Source of the DNA: Nymphaea colorata
Lineage: Eukaryota; Streptophyta; Magnoliopsida; Nymphaeales; Nymphaeaceae
NCBI RefSeq assembly: GCF_008831285.2
Contig: NC_045138.2
Location: 28,367,934 to 28,431,933 of the forward strand
Direction: 5' to 3'
Length of the DNA stretch: 64,000 bases
Under the pieces are notes generated by a model. That model was not told the origin of the DNA and did no database searches. It saw only the letters and a program-made list of their open reading frames with translations. The translations under genes were made by a program, and so were the position numbers. Of the stretch, positions 50,300 through 62,549 are shown piece after piece; position 1 is the first letter of the stretch, and every line of letters starts with the position of its first letter.

Positions 50300-52118
50300 C
50301 TAAAATGAAATGAACAGCACATAGTTGGTGCTACTAGTAATATACAAACAACTCATTACTGATGATACTGTACAATACATTGCATTGATACACTAATCGA
50401 AACTGTTGAAAAGAAATTGATTTTGATTGAGCGCAAGAACTCGTTTTAGTTACGGCGACTGAGCAAAGCGCCGCAGATGTACTCGTTGACCGTCAATCCA
50501 AGTTTTGGCCACAGCCCCAGAGCGTGCAGCAACGGCTAAGACCGCCCCCTCCCTTTTTGTTCGTAGATGGGACAGGCCGCCAGAAATGGTACAGCGGCTC
50601 GTGAGGAGAGGAGGACGCAAAGGAATCGGAAATGGAGGCGTCAGGAGAGGGGGGAGCTGTCAGATCGTAGCATCTCGAGATCGGACGGATATTGGAACGG
50701 CTAACGGAAGGAATAAACGGTCAGATTTTGCAGTGTAAGGATATTTCGCAATCGCCTGCGCAAAAGCCAAACACCGCCAACTCGTAATCATTGGCTCCCA
50801 CCACCACCACCCTCATGTGACTCTTCCTGTTTTCACTGGACCGGGTACGAGTCCTTGCTGACCCGTATCAAATCCGGTAACCTTCGGGTCCGTATCACAG
50901 GTGGATATGACCCGGTGAAAAAAGGAATTGCATTTTACAAACAAGGAATAGTCATTGTCAATGTCATGTAGAGGTTAGTTTCCATCGAATATTTTGTCCG
51001 GAACAAGGGGTCAGAACAAAAGAACCACATCTTTTTTTTCGTTGTAACTACCTGGGAGAAGGGGGGGGGGGGCGTGTTTGATTGCTCGGGCAACTTGTTG
51101 GTGCGGAGACAAAGACTCAGTGTCGTGCAAACACTGACACGAGATCTCTTATACGAGGCCCAACTGAATTTTTTTATTTTTTTCTGCCGCTCAATCAACT
51201 GACGGCAATTTAAAATATCCGGGCAATCAAACATGGAAATCACATAGGAAAGGACAGGCATGTGCTTTCATACATACGATACCTTGTCGCCAAGCAATGT
51301 TTATCATGTTACCACAAAAAACGGAAGCCCTTAACATCACCAATCACATTCATGTTCTACCAATAATGATACAAACTTGATCAACTTTCTCATCGAATCA
51401 CTAATCACATTTATGCCACGACATCAACAAAAAACATGTCATGTCATGTCAGACCTTTTTTATGATTGTTTACCAACAATAATAAATCGTTACTTTCCAA
51501 TCAATCTGCCTTTAGACTTTGAGCATATATATACATATATATATATATATATGAACAGTGTCAAAATGTTACTCCCTTTTTTTGAGTAAATTCTTAAAAC
51601 ATTAGGTCATGGACTCGTGGTTGTACGTTCTCATTCAGGCAAGCATGTTCTTTGGCCCTTGGAACCTTTTCAAGCAGCCACCAGTGGAAGGAGGAGTTGC
51701 TCTGCACTAAAAGCTATCACCGACCACGTATGCGCCGGCCTTTCATTGCTAAAATCAGAATACTTGTTAATATGAAATCGCTTTCAAAGTGTTTTGTCGG
51801 TATTGTTGTTGCTCTTTATTATTTTATTTTTTACTTGTAAAATAAATAAAAGATAAAACTTAATGAATAATTAATATTTGTGATTGTGCTTCTCTAAATC
51901 TCGTTTCTTACTTTCTTTAAGGCGTGGTGTTCTTAATTTACAAAAAGGAAAGCATCATGAAATAAATTTAAAAATGCCACATGAAAATTCAAGAAAAAAA
52001 AAAATAAAAGGATTAACAAACACGCCACCTACGATTCCATCGTCACGGCCGAGTTTCTCTCTCTTCAATTGTTTCTTCCGTGCCTTTTTTTCACAGAAGT
52101 AATTATTATCTCTTGTTG
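50300..52118. other. Spacer before IQD copy B
   Basis: 50440-50740 is G/C-rich and has an open plus-strand frame (50505-50738), Arg- and Gly-rich and without a recognised domain. 51057-51072 is a G run. 51527-51552 is an (AT)n-type tract. The last part before 52119 is probably the 3' UTR of IQD copy B. Confidence 0.45.
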
Positions 52119-54012
52119 TTATCGTAACCACCGAGTACGGAGGGAACGCAAGTAATCGGGATCGTGGATCTGACCCGAACCCGGACCCAGATCCGCTGAG
52201 CGGTCAAGACGCATGAGTACCGCGTTGCGGAAGGTGAAGCCTCCCTCCTGCTGGACCTGGGAACTGGACCTCCGCATTCGGATCCGAGACTCGGGCGGCT
52301 CGTGGAGCGAGAGCCTCCCCTTCAAGAACGGATCGGGTCTCTGCTTTGGGGCGCTGTGGGACCGCACCTTCGCCCGGAAGCTCTGCGTGTTGGCCATGTA
52401 GCTCGGCGCGTCGGCGAATAAGTACGGCCCGCAGACGCTCTTCGCCGGCGTCGACGGCAGACCGCCGGATGAGAACCGCGGGGTGCTCTGCGCGGTCGAG
52501 GCGAGGCGGTGGCACTCGTCGCAAGCTCCCCAACCGTCAGCGGTCGGAAGCGGCGCCACCACCATCAGCGGCGGCGGGGAGAAGGGATCCTTGGACGGGG
52601 ATGAATCGGAGATGGAAGTGTTTCTACGGTGCGAGCGGGCAGACCGCGGCCGGTAAGTGTCGATCTCGACGGTCTTGGGCGACTCCCCACTCTCCGCGGA
52701 AGACAGCCGCTTGCTGTGGATGCCGGCAACGCGGTCTCTGTCATCAAATCTTTCCTGCAATTTCAGACCAAGGAAAAGGAAAAAAACTGAGAAACATTTC
52801 GCGAGAAAAAAACAGGATAAATCCAGTGCATGGTGATTGCAATATCCGGATTTATCCTACTTCCATCTTTTCAGAAAAAAAAAAAATCATCTCCCGTATT
52901 TCAGAAAAAGCATCACGGATTGCAGTTGCACTATCAGAATCAGAATCAGAATCAACTAAGGCGGAACGAATTCAACATGAAAAAGGACCACTTTTGTACC
53001 CTCAACTGTCAAGGTAATCAACCTGCTTCTGGTAATGAGCAACACAGATAATGTAGAATGAATCTCGAACCATCTAAGCTTCCTTCAAATTGAGATAAGA
53101 ACGACTAATGACCATCAATCTGACCCTCGTGGAATGACACTTAGTGTGAGATGCTCAACGAATTGCTAACTTCGAGAATGATAGAAGAATGAGCGCTGTC
53201 AAGATTACGGAATGCATAACGGAGATGACGAATGCCATAAACTAGAATTAGAAACAGAGGACAGGAGGGTTAGTTACCATGGACCGGCGAGGGCGGGCGT
53301 CGCAACAAAGTTTCTGGCCTTGCGGAAGAGAAGAATAAGCTTGAAACGACCGGACGGTCGCCTGAGCACGAAAGAGCGCCTGCATACTGTGAAGCGTTGC
53401 CGTCGCTTCCCTCCGAACCAGGTATCCCCTCACTCGGGCCTGCAACTTGACGAGGGCTCTCAGTGCCCGAAGCGCCCTCCTCGCCTACAAATCAGCACCA
53501 CCAAGACGAAGGAGATCACAACGAGGAAAGCCCAAAAGAAAGAAGACGATTCGATCGTTTCTCGCTTAAATTGCTAGGATTTAACGAAACGAAATTGAAT
53601 CGAGTGGCCACTGTGCAAAACGAAGCAAAGGAAATCGTTAAAAAGGGAAGGGGTTTCCCGCGCGCACCAGATATCGACGGAAAGCGGTCTGTATCGTGAC
53701 GGCGGCCCACCGCTCCCGGGGAAAGCCCTGACCCGTCAAACGGACAACGGCGACCGCGGCCTGGGCTGCCGCCACGGCCGCGTCCGCAGCTGCAGCGGTT
53801 GCCGCGGCCACCGCGATCGCATGCTTGCTCTGCTGGTCTTCTGCCTCGGCTAAGCGCGCGTCGAGGTACTGCCGCGTTCCGAGGGGGTTGCGGGCGGCCT
53901 CGGATTGCGCCCTGGGCTTGCCGGCGTTCCGGTCTCGGCCGTCCTTCCGTTCGCCGGCATCCTTCTTGCCACCCCAGAGGAGGCCCTTCAGCCACCTCAT
54001 CGCCTTTCCCAT
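52119..54012 (-). CDS. IQD: IQ67-domain (IQD) calmodulin-binding protein, copy B
   Basis: Minus-strand exons 54012-53668, 53484-53278 and 52754-52119 join in phase 0 to give 395 residues. The ATG at 54012 is chosen because [17 protein letters not shown] aligns with copy A; an upstream frame extension is not conserved. An Ala-rich helix lies at about 65-90. IQ67 reads [47 protein letters not shown]4005-like [20 protein letters not shown] precedes a Ser/Arg-rich end. Exon 2 is exactly 207 bases in both copies and both introns are in the same places, so A and B are duplicates. Copy B's exons are visibly richer in G and C at third positions than copy A's, and introns are shorter. Expected role as for copy A: calmodulin-regulated scaffold at microtubules, membrane or nucleus. 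Confidence 0.93.
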
Positions 54013-56458
54013 GGCCCCCTTCGCGGATAATCGATGCCGGCGAAGCACCAGGCCACGTCCTTCCCGCTTTATTTGTCCGTCGTGGCAGTTTCGTTATTTC
54101 ACCCTACACGGGGGCAGTTATGCTAATATCAAGGGTGTTTCCGTCATTTCGGAGACGTTCAAATTCTCTGGGCAGAAGTTTTGTCGTGTAACGAAGTAGG
54201 CGACAGATGCATTGGGCTGTGAATGAATTTCGCGGCTGCCGTTTTTTTCCTGAGAAATTCAAAAGTTTACGCACTCATTTTCTCGGTTTTTTTAATTTAT
54301 AACTTTGGAATGAGATTTTTCAAACTAAGAAAAAAAAAATCTGTTAAAAATCGATCTCGAAAACCGAAAATTTCTTATTATGATTTTCTATGAAAATTTA
54401 TTTATTTTACATTTTTTAAAGACTAGAAAATTCATCTCGACTATATTTATTTTTTTTCTTAAAAATAATTATTCTAGAATTTAAACCTCTGGGTAAAATT
54501 CCGTCGTACCGGCGTTTTGAATTTGGAGGACAAAACGGTGACCGGGGCCGTCAATGATGACAATTTTGACCGCTAACTCGGACGGAAGGAGCCTTTGACT
54601 CTTCTGACTGACCTAAATACCCCTAACCTTCTCCTTCACGTGTTACAGCCCAAAGTCAAAAAAGGTGTGTCCAGAGTGACGCTTCGAGTTGCAGGAATGA
54701 GGAGTGAAGATTACGAAAATCTTTGGATATTTTCGGAATCCGAACCCGGATCCGGTCCAGGATCTGACAGGACCATTGCCCATCCTCGACTCAACCTCAA
54801 CCTGATCCACCCACGCCACCGTCACGGAGTTTCTTAATATCGCGATATTTTCTTGCCCGTTTTAAGATGACAAAATAACACCGTCTTATTTCACGGTTTC
54901 CATTGATTAAACGATTTTAACCTTATTTAAAAGCTGTTGTTATCGTGGCAACCGTGTGGATAGCTCCTTTCTTTCAATATGAGAGGACTTTGATCCGGAT
55001 CTTATTCCAATATAGTGTATGGGTTTTGATCCAATATAGTAGGCCCGACTCATTGGCAAATGAATCAAGCGGGAGAACTGGACAACCAGGCATTGATTGC
55101 CTAAAAGGCCAAAGCTATGATTATAGTAACTGGGATTCCGGTTCTGAAATTGGTGCATATGCCAAGATCTAGAATTGGTGAGCATGGGACTTCTGTTTGG
55201 ATCCGGTACTGAATTGGAAGGACGATGTACCATTGGGACCAGTTGGATCTGGGTCTAACTACCGTTCGGCTATCGTGTAACCCATTTTCTTGTTTGGTTC
55301 CCCAGCCTGGAACTGTCCCAGATCACATTCAAGTGTCCCGATTCTAATAATTTCCGGCTCCGCCGCATGATCAACTGAAGACATCGATCCAGGTTGTGTT
55401 AAATCCGATCCAGGTCTTAATGGACTTGATTTTGTGCTTCACAAATCTGACCCGAAATTGAGTTAGACCTACCTTGGGCTGGGCCAAGGGAATTTGGGTC
55501 TGTGGCATTTGAACCTGGATCCAAATTCTTCAGTGAAGCCCCAATCCAATTCCTTCACCAACGCAGGCTGCTTTTCTGATATTCCATGTCCCAAGCCCAA
55601 CCCGTATTGCTCGTAAATCTGGCACTACCTCATAACGCGTAGGCTACAGTAACTGTCCTGAGTTTGAACCCCTCGACGACCCGATCCAATACCAGTACAA
55701 TGAGACCACGCAGACGAAAGTGACATGTATTTTGTCCCCCTTTTGATGCCAATAATTGTTAATGGTCCAGCGCAAAAAGCGTCTACCGGGAAACAATTAT
55801 CTAGATAAATCGTTATACAGATAAACTGAGATAATTCAGGATGTCGCATCAACTTTAACAAGACAATCCTAGAAATCTCCCGTTCTCTTGCCTTTGATAG
55901 TTATATTTGGTTCTCTCTTCATAACTCATTTAATTTATCCGGATAAATGTAGGTAATTCCGGATAAAATATCTAGATAGCATGAACAAATACAACTGGCA
56001 AAATTTATTCAGAATTACCCTTCCATGCGAAGATGAGGAGACTAATTTTTCTCGATACTGCGAACATTTGCTTTAAGTATAATGGTGGAGCCACATGTAA
56101 CCTACCTAAGACTCGGCATCGGGTTGGGTCAGGCTGGCTCAAGGCTCGATAAACCCATGCGAGCTAACCCGAAACCCTTAATGGCTGCTCAAACCCACCT
56201 GCTTAGTTATCTAAACCGAGCCCAGTCACCAACTTTATGCTCTTCGTGTACCCGATTCAATGCCCACTCATATTTGAAATCCTTGATATTTTCAACTTTT
56301 TATATTTTACATTTTTAACTATGACAACTTGCCAAGAATTTTCAAGGGAGCCGTCTATAACACACGAAGAATAACACACGAAGAGGCTTTAAGGGAGACG
56401 TCTGCGATGCACTAAGAGTTTTTAAGTAAGCCGACTATCGGTATCATGCTCAAGAGTG

Positions 56459-56461
<3 letters not shown>

Positions 56462-56488
<27 letters not shown>
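56462..56488. repeat. (AT)n microsatellite
   Basis: Uninterrupted AT alternation. Confidence 0.9.
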
Positions 56489-56490
<2 letters not shown>

Positions 56491-57464
56491 CGCCATGAAA
56501 TAACACACAGGCCAACTATATCTAGACAAGACGGGATAAAGTAGGATAATTGGTCATCTCATGGCGAAAATAAAGGCAAAACTGGACACTTATTTCGACC
56601 AAAAAGTAGAGCCATGCTAGCATGAATGATGTTCCTTTGATCAAGGGTTGGATCCAACATCGTCCCTCTTGTCTCCAAGCACTATCGCTCATTCGGTACG
56701 TTACACAAGCTAAGGGACAAAAAAAAAAAAAATAGTGAAGCAATGTGCTGGCCAACAACAGTTCACCATTAATGGTTGTGGGGATTGTCTTCCTTCTAAC
56801 CGTCACCTTGGCCTAAACCTGGCCCTATCTCTGTGTAACAATGCGTTTCAAAAGAGTATATAACATTTTAAGCTCCTTTGATGGAAAATTATTTTTCAGT
56901 TTCTTCATTTTGCGTTTTACTCGACACAACCACCCCAGGTTAGAGGGAGTGTGTTTCGTGTATCTGCCTTAAAGATTGGAGCAGATTCATAAAACACAAG
57001 TTATATTGTTTCATGAATGCTTAGAACGGGTTCATAAAACACTCACATAATGTTCTTACCGCCGAACAACCTCTTAGGCTTCTCTAGTTATCTATTATAT
57101 ACTTAAGTTCTTATAATCCACTTTCTTACATAACATAGTGTCGGTCCAAACCAAACCTGTAGTTTTGTCTTTCTTGGACAAAATAGAATAGAAGATAGGA
57201 ACAAAGAATTGGCTGGTGGAAGGCCTTTTCAAGCATCTACAAATCAAACTTCCTTGATCAGGAAGAAACGACCTCCAATGAGTAGTCTTTTTGTTTGCTC
57301 AATGTTGCTGCTCTCACCAATCAGCTTCCACATAGAAAGCTACTCAATTTCGTTTCTTATATCCACGAATTGAAAGGAGATTTGGAAGGACATTGTCCAC
57401 GAATTGGGAGAGAGCCAAAGCCCTCCACTCACATTAACCACAAGCATTGGCATATATCTTCTTT

Positions 57465-57626
57465 GGCTCCGTTTGATGCACATTTTACTGTACATTGGAG
57501 GAAACTTACCGCTTTTGTAGGGCTTTTTCACGGTCAAATAAATCACAAAAAAAGTATCTATAGATCAGAGTAATTTACCATTGATTTTTTAATAGTACGA
57601 TTTGTTATCTACCATCAAACGGGGCC
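57465..57626. mobile_element. MITE with GGCYCCGTTTGATG ends
   Basis: A 162-base element with inverted ends ggctccgtttgatg (left) and, read inward from the right, ggccccgtttgatg: 13 of 14 match. There is no coding capacity. Flanks are T-rich (ctt and tta), so a 3-base target duplication of the PIF/Harbinger kind is possible but not exact. The end motif resembles Tourist-type elements. Confidence 0.6.
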
Positions 57627-59431
57627 TTAAAACTACACTTACACTTGTTTGCATCGGATTTTAGATCCTTTGATTTCAAATCATTGGATTGAAGATACAA
57701 GGTTTTCATATCCAAGAGCTTTGAAATGCCCTTTTGATAATGAAGACTGAGGGCGGTAGTGCACACTAAATAAGAGCATCTCTTTATCTCTCTCTCTCTT
57801 CTAAACACCACACTTAGTTGTCCTCAATTCAATTCTCACGCAAACATAAAACCAACAGCTATCCAGCCTCTTGAGAGAAAGGTGGGTTGGGAGCACTCAT
57901 CCACTCGTAGGAAAAATGGGGGATTATTTGTTGGTACTTGCCTCGGATGTCAAGTCTACGGATATAAAGTCCGTGACTGCTCGTAAGTCATGCGGGATTT
58001 GACCCTCGGGTTTAATGAGAGGGTACCAAACGTTGAAGGCTCCTTGTACTTTTCATTATTAATAGGAGAAAAAGATCGTGAATTTTGAGGAGCGGTAGCA
58101 ATCAGAAATTTTTGATACGAACAGTATTATTTAGAAAATCAATTCAAATTATATTCAATTGCAAATTGATTAAATTTAGCAACAGTAGAAGGGTGCCATA
58201 TATCACGGTCTTTAATACTTTTATATATTTATATTTTCTAAAATAAATATACTAACATTTCTTGTTTCACTAGTTCCACTAAATTAGCGAGTTAAAGAAA
58301 CAATTTGAGTTTAAAATCTCGCTTCATGACACCAAGTGAGGTCCTACAGGCACATGGTGTACTACCAAACAAGGGACAGAGTACTCTTTATGCGTCCGAT
58401 GCTCCGCTCCCATCATGAAAGGTCCGAAACAAAAACACTCTGCTCTAGAAATACGATATTCTTCTCCACAATCAAACGTCTACTAAAAACATTGTTGTGC
58501 CCCAAGGCAGGTCCTTGCCTACCTCAAGAAAGAGCCAGCTTCAGTATGCGCACATTCATGAAACCCGATAATTGAAATCTGTTTCTCAATGCCTAAAAAT
58601 TAAATCCCATATATATATATATGATTTGTATTTAAGATACATTAAGTTGTAGGAGGTCAAGAGCTCAAAACCTAATATATGGGAATATGTCCAACCTTTA
58701 TTTAGTGACAGATCAGTACAGATATTATTGTGGAACTAATTTTAGTTCTTGATAAATCCAATTTCTTGCCATAAAAGAATTGCATTCAACTTGAAAGATG
58801 AGGCAATGTTTTTTTATGGTAAGAAGCGAATCTTGTTGGTCCCATTTAATTCGGGCTTGCTGTCATCTTGACAACTAATATAATGGGAAAATGAGGTGGA
58901 ATAAAGATATGGGTGTAATCAGTTTCGATTTTAGTAGGATGTATCCATTATCAAATTCGTTAATTGTAAACCAGTTATATGAATTTTTTTTAGATTCAAG
59001 CTTCATTTTTGAAAATTAAATCTGGATCTGTACCAAAGGGTCAAACATCCATACTTAACAAGATCAGATCTTTACTTCATTGCAGTTAGATATTAGGTAG
59101 ACTCAAATTTGGATTTGGTCATGAAATTGCGACCGGATCTGAATGCAATCAAAAACTGGGTCCTAAACTTTTTACTGGATCCAGCTAACCAGAACCAAAA
59201 TTGGATCCATAATTAAACATATTTGATTGATTTGCATCCTATAAAAGTCTGATCCATTGTAATGGACAGTTGGAAAAAAGAAGCAAGAAGAAAAACAATG
59301 AACATTTTAGTTATCTTGCATTAGTTCACACCTTTTTGTTCTTGTTTTTTTTTCTTATCCCTCTATTACAATTACAATTGATCAGATGACCCTTGTAGGT
59401 GAGCTTAATAACTTTACTATCACTATTCTCC

Positions 59432-59441
<10 letters not shown>

Positions 59442-59482
<41 letters not shown>
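59442..59482. repeat. (AT)n microsatellite
   Basis: Alternating AT of about 40 bases. It produces a false Tyr-Ile repeat frame. Confidence 0.9.
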
Positions 59483-59486
<4 letters not shown>

Positions 59487-61373
59487 TGGGCACCGGCAGA
59501 ACCGTACATTTTTCATAGCTGTAAACCGAGCGGGCGAATTTGACCAGGTTGTACGCAACAAATAATTTTAAGTTGACCTCCATCCATCGGGCAGTGGGCA
59601 AGGGGATCGCTTGTTTGGTCATGGTGGGGGTGATTTGTCTCTATCAGAAGGTCGGCAGGTGAGGATGTCCCAGAACTGAATGTCACCAAACGCATCTATC
59701 TCAACAAATCCTGAAGTTCGGTCTGCGAAATCAGATGGTCCCCGGTTTGCGTCCGATCATTGTGGGAAAGATATTCCTTGCCTTGGCAAACAGAGCAAAA
59801 AGTAGCTGGAGTGGTGATCACACCCGGAATGGTGATTTTTTTTTTTTCCCTAAAAGAGCATTCGTACAAAAGGAAAATGTTATATAGGTGGAAGACTACG
59901 CATTTAATTGTCCTTTGAAATCTTTTGATATTCCTTTAGACGTTTCGACCGGTGGATATCTTGCCAAATAAACAAGAAAATATCATCACGCGTTTGTGGT
60001 TGTAACCGAAGCTTGACCTCCGCGTCCCTCCCCGCCCAACACGCTAAAATTAAGAACCCAAAAATTGTAAATTTAATATGAAAAGTCGATCGAGTCCAAG
60101 CATAACTGGGCCGATCTCGAATCTCGATGTCCTGGTTCGAGCCAACCTGGTCGTCGATGAGTCCAGTTTGAGCCCACCTCTTTGACTCGACCCTTCATCG
60201 ACACGCCTCGAAAGAAACCACTATGTGATAAAGCGGCGACATTTTCTTGACCTTGATGAACACCCGAAAATCAAGCCCCGTGGAACAGCTGGCGCCAACG
60301 AGACGACTGTCCAGGACACAAGGAGACGTGGCGTGGGAGTGAAGAAGGACTTACTTTTTGAAGTCAGACAAGTCAAACCAAAAAATACCGCTTTCCTGGG
60401 GGCGGCAGCAAACCCCGAAACGGCGCTCGTGGGTCGGTTGGCGTAATAACTCTCAAGGAATTCGTCGGAAGTTTTTAATTTTCGTTTCCGAGGATAACTT
60501 AGTAAAGTATTTACAGATGCCCACCCAAGTAACGCAAGCAAAGGCTTTATTGGCAAAAGACGTGAACTTGTCAAACCATGTTAGCCACAATGTAGTTTGT
60601 TGGGGGGCGGTTGGATGTAATAAAATAACTATTTGAGTGCTTTGTGCAATATCCTATAAGTTGGAAGATAAGCTTGGCTGTGCCTGATTTTTCTAGCAGG
60701 CCTAAAGTTTTGGCATTTTACAAAAATAAGCTAAAATTATGAACTATTACCAATTAACTTAACCATTTCAAGGCCGTATTGGGCGGCCAGTGCCAATCCT
60801 GATTTATCCTTTCATAATGAGCTATTTTTCTTAACATGTGACCTCGAGTTTGACGGTTTTGCATCACTTCATTCACAATTTTTATTCCTTTTTGACTTTT
60901 AGCACTTATCAACCAATATTTTCTTGAGGCAGGAGTTTGCATGGTGATCTTAAATCCAAAGTATGTATCAATTTTTGTCAATAAAGGTAAGGAGATCTTT
61001 AATTTCAGTAGTTTTGAAACCCAAATGGCTAGAAGTTTCATGAGTTATTATATAGTGGTATTATGTTAAGATTAGGTTTGTTGAAGGGCAGTTTTGTCAA
61101 TACACTTGATAAATTTATTTGTAAGAAACATATAGCTAACATGGGAAGGCATGTTCCCACATTTGAACAAAATAGGCTTTTACACCAATTTTTACATAAA
61201 AATTCAAATTCCATTTTCACCCTTATAAGGAGAGGCTCTTTTACTTAATTAATATAGATATTATAGATGGTCCTAGTTAGGGACCATGACATTGAACTGC
61301 TAATCCCGTATGAAGACAGTGTTTTCGACGATCCAAAGGTCAGGAGTAATATGAGGAAGGTGGAGCCCTGTCT

Positions 61374-61962
61374 TATAAAACACTCAGCAACAGGAGCCAT
61401 ATTGCAATAAGTATTTTTTTGTTGGGCTATGCCTTGCGATCTCGTTCTCTTTCCAGATTTTTCCCTTTTCTCTTCTCTTTCCTTTTCCAGCAAACCCTCG
61501 AAACGCTCTCTGCCTTGCCCTTCCGCGGCTCCGTTCCTTCCTTCCGATTTCTAGGGTTTGCCCCGTCGCCTCCGGTCATCTCTGGGCCAGAATATTGTCC
61601 GGATTCCGCCGGAACGTTGCCGGATCTGCATGATCTCACGGTGTCGGCGTCGGAGGTTTGGTTCTTCTCGCTTCCGTCGCCCTCGGTCCGATCCGGCGTG
61701 GCGTACGATCGGGGGCGATAGGGACCCTCCAATCCTTTCTTGTTCTGAAGGCTAGGGCTTCTTTTCCTCTCTGGTTCTCCCTCTCGTCGTCGTCTTCGCT
61801 ATCTCCTTGTCCTTTCGCCCGTGGTTCTTCTCCGTTAGGTGCCTTTGTCTAGGGTTTTCTTTCTTGATCTTTTCTTGGTTTTCTTTTTTCTTTTTTGTTA
61901 TTTTCCCCTTCTTTTCTTGCTTTCCTTTTTCCTTCCAAATCTCGGTCCCGGGATTTGTTCCG
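61374..61962 (+). promoter_or_regulatory. Core promoter and CT-rich leader of the poly(A) polymerase gene
   Basis: A TATA-like tataaaa lies at 61374-61380. It is followed by a long pyrimidine-rich leader (61430-61960) with repeated ctctttcc, 'ctagggttt' and 'cgtcgtcg' phrases up to the ATG. The phrase ctagggttt recurs near 61552 and 61850; such telo-box-like motifs are common in leaders of plant housekeeping genes. Upstream ATGs here have no conserved product. Confidence 0.5.
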
Positions 61963-62549
61963 ATGGTGAACGCGGAGAAGCCGGGCGGGCAGAAGCAGTA
62001 CGGCGTGACGAAGCCGATATCGGCCGCCGGACCGACGGATGCAGACATACAGAGGAGTTTGGAACTGGAGAAGGTAAGCAAATTTATGTCTCTTCTACTC
62101 TCTCTCTCCCCCCTTATTGGTGTCTTATTTTTCTAACGAAATTTTATCTTTTGCTCCCAAGTTTTTGGTCGATTATGCCTTATATGAGAGCAGAGAGGAG
62201 ACAATAAAGAGGGAGGAGGTTCTTGCTGAGCTGGACCAGGTTTGTATTTGATTTGTTTGGAATTTGACGTTAACGCTTTTTCTATGGACTTCTATGAGCA
62301 GTTGCCATCACTTATATGGTTGGATGAGCTTTTAGGTTTTGATGTTTCGTTGGACGTGCTTCTTTCTGTTTCCTCTCTCTCTCTCTAGTTTTTGAGGGTG
62401 CATTTTATTGTTTCATTCTGGGTTGGTTGATTTTTTCTCAGATTGTGAAGAGATGGGTGAAGCAGTTGACACGTCAGAGGGGATATACAGATCAGATGGT
62501 GGATGATGCTAACGCCGTGATATTTACATTTGGTTCTTATCGTCTTGGG
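61963..62549 (+). CDS. PAPS: Nuclear poly(A) polymerase, N-terminal exons (partial)
   Basis: Canonical poly(A) polymerase adds the poly(A) tail to cleaved pre-mRNA in the nucleus, with the CPSF complex. Exons 61963-62073, 62162-62239 and 62442-62549 (37, 26 and 36 codons) are all phase 0 with GT-AG borders. They encode MVNAEKPGGQKQYGVTKPIS, then GPTDADIQRSLELEKFLVDY, EVLAELDQIVKRWVKQLT and ANAVIFTFGSYRLG. This is the strongly conserved N-terminal nucleotidyltransferase region; FTFGSYRLG leads into the segment carrying the catalytic aspartates, which must be in the next exon. That exon (expected to start VHGPGADID or similar) is not found before 64000, so intron 3 exceeds 1.45 kb and the gene is cut by the window edge. 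Confidence 0.93.

Larger units (their letters stand above)
54013..61370. other. Spacer between IQD copy B and poly(A) polymerase
   Basis: 54013-54200 is presumably the promoter and leader of IQD copy B. No supported gene follows. 54950-55560 is repetitive with 'gatccgg', 'ggatccagg' and 'gacccg' phrases; 58980-59220 is a similar 'ggatcc' and 'aaatttggat' ribbon. One MITE (57465-57626) and AT microsatellites are listed separately. The plus-strand frame at 60225-60446 is rich in Lys and Arg without a recognised domain. Confidence 0.5.

Noticed and set aside
50440-50740. GC-rich patch that might be a terminal exon on the minus strand
   Set aside because: No frame shows a known motif and no splice-consistent upstream exon was found.
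52346-53017. 223-codon plus-strand ORF opposite IQD copy B exon 3
   Set aside because: Arg- and Ala-rich frame opposite a GC-rich coding exon, continuing into an intron; a shadow.
53516-53995. 159-codon minus-strand ORF overlapping IQD copy B exon 1
   Set aside because: Out of frame with the conserved IQD reading; Gly/Arg-rich composition is the result of GC-rich DNA.
61427-62081. Minus-strand ORFs opposite the PAPS leader and exon 1
   Set aside because: They arise from the complement of the pyrimidine-rich leader (Lys/Glu-rich) and have no support.
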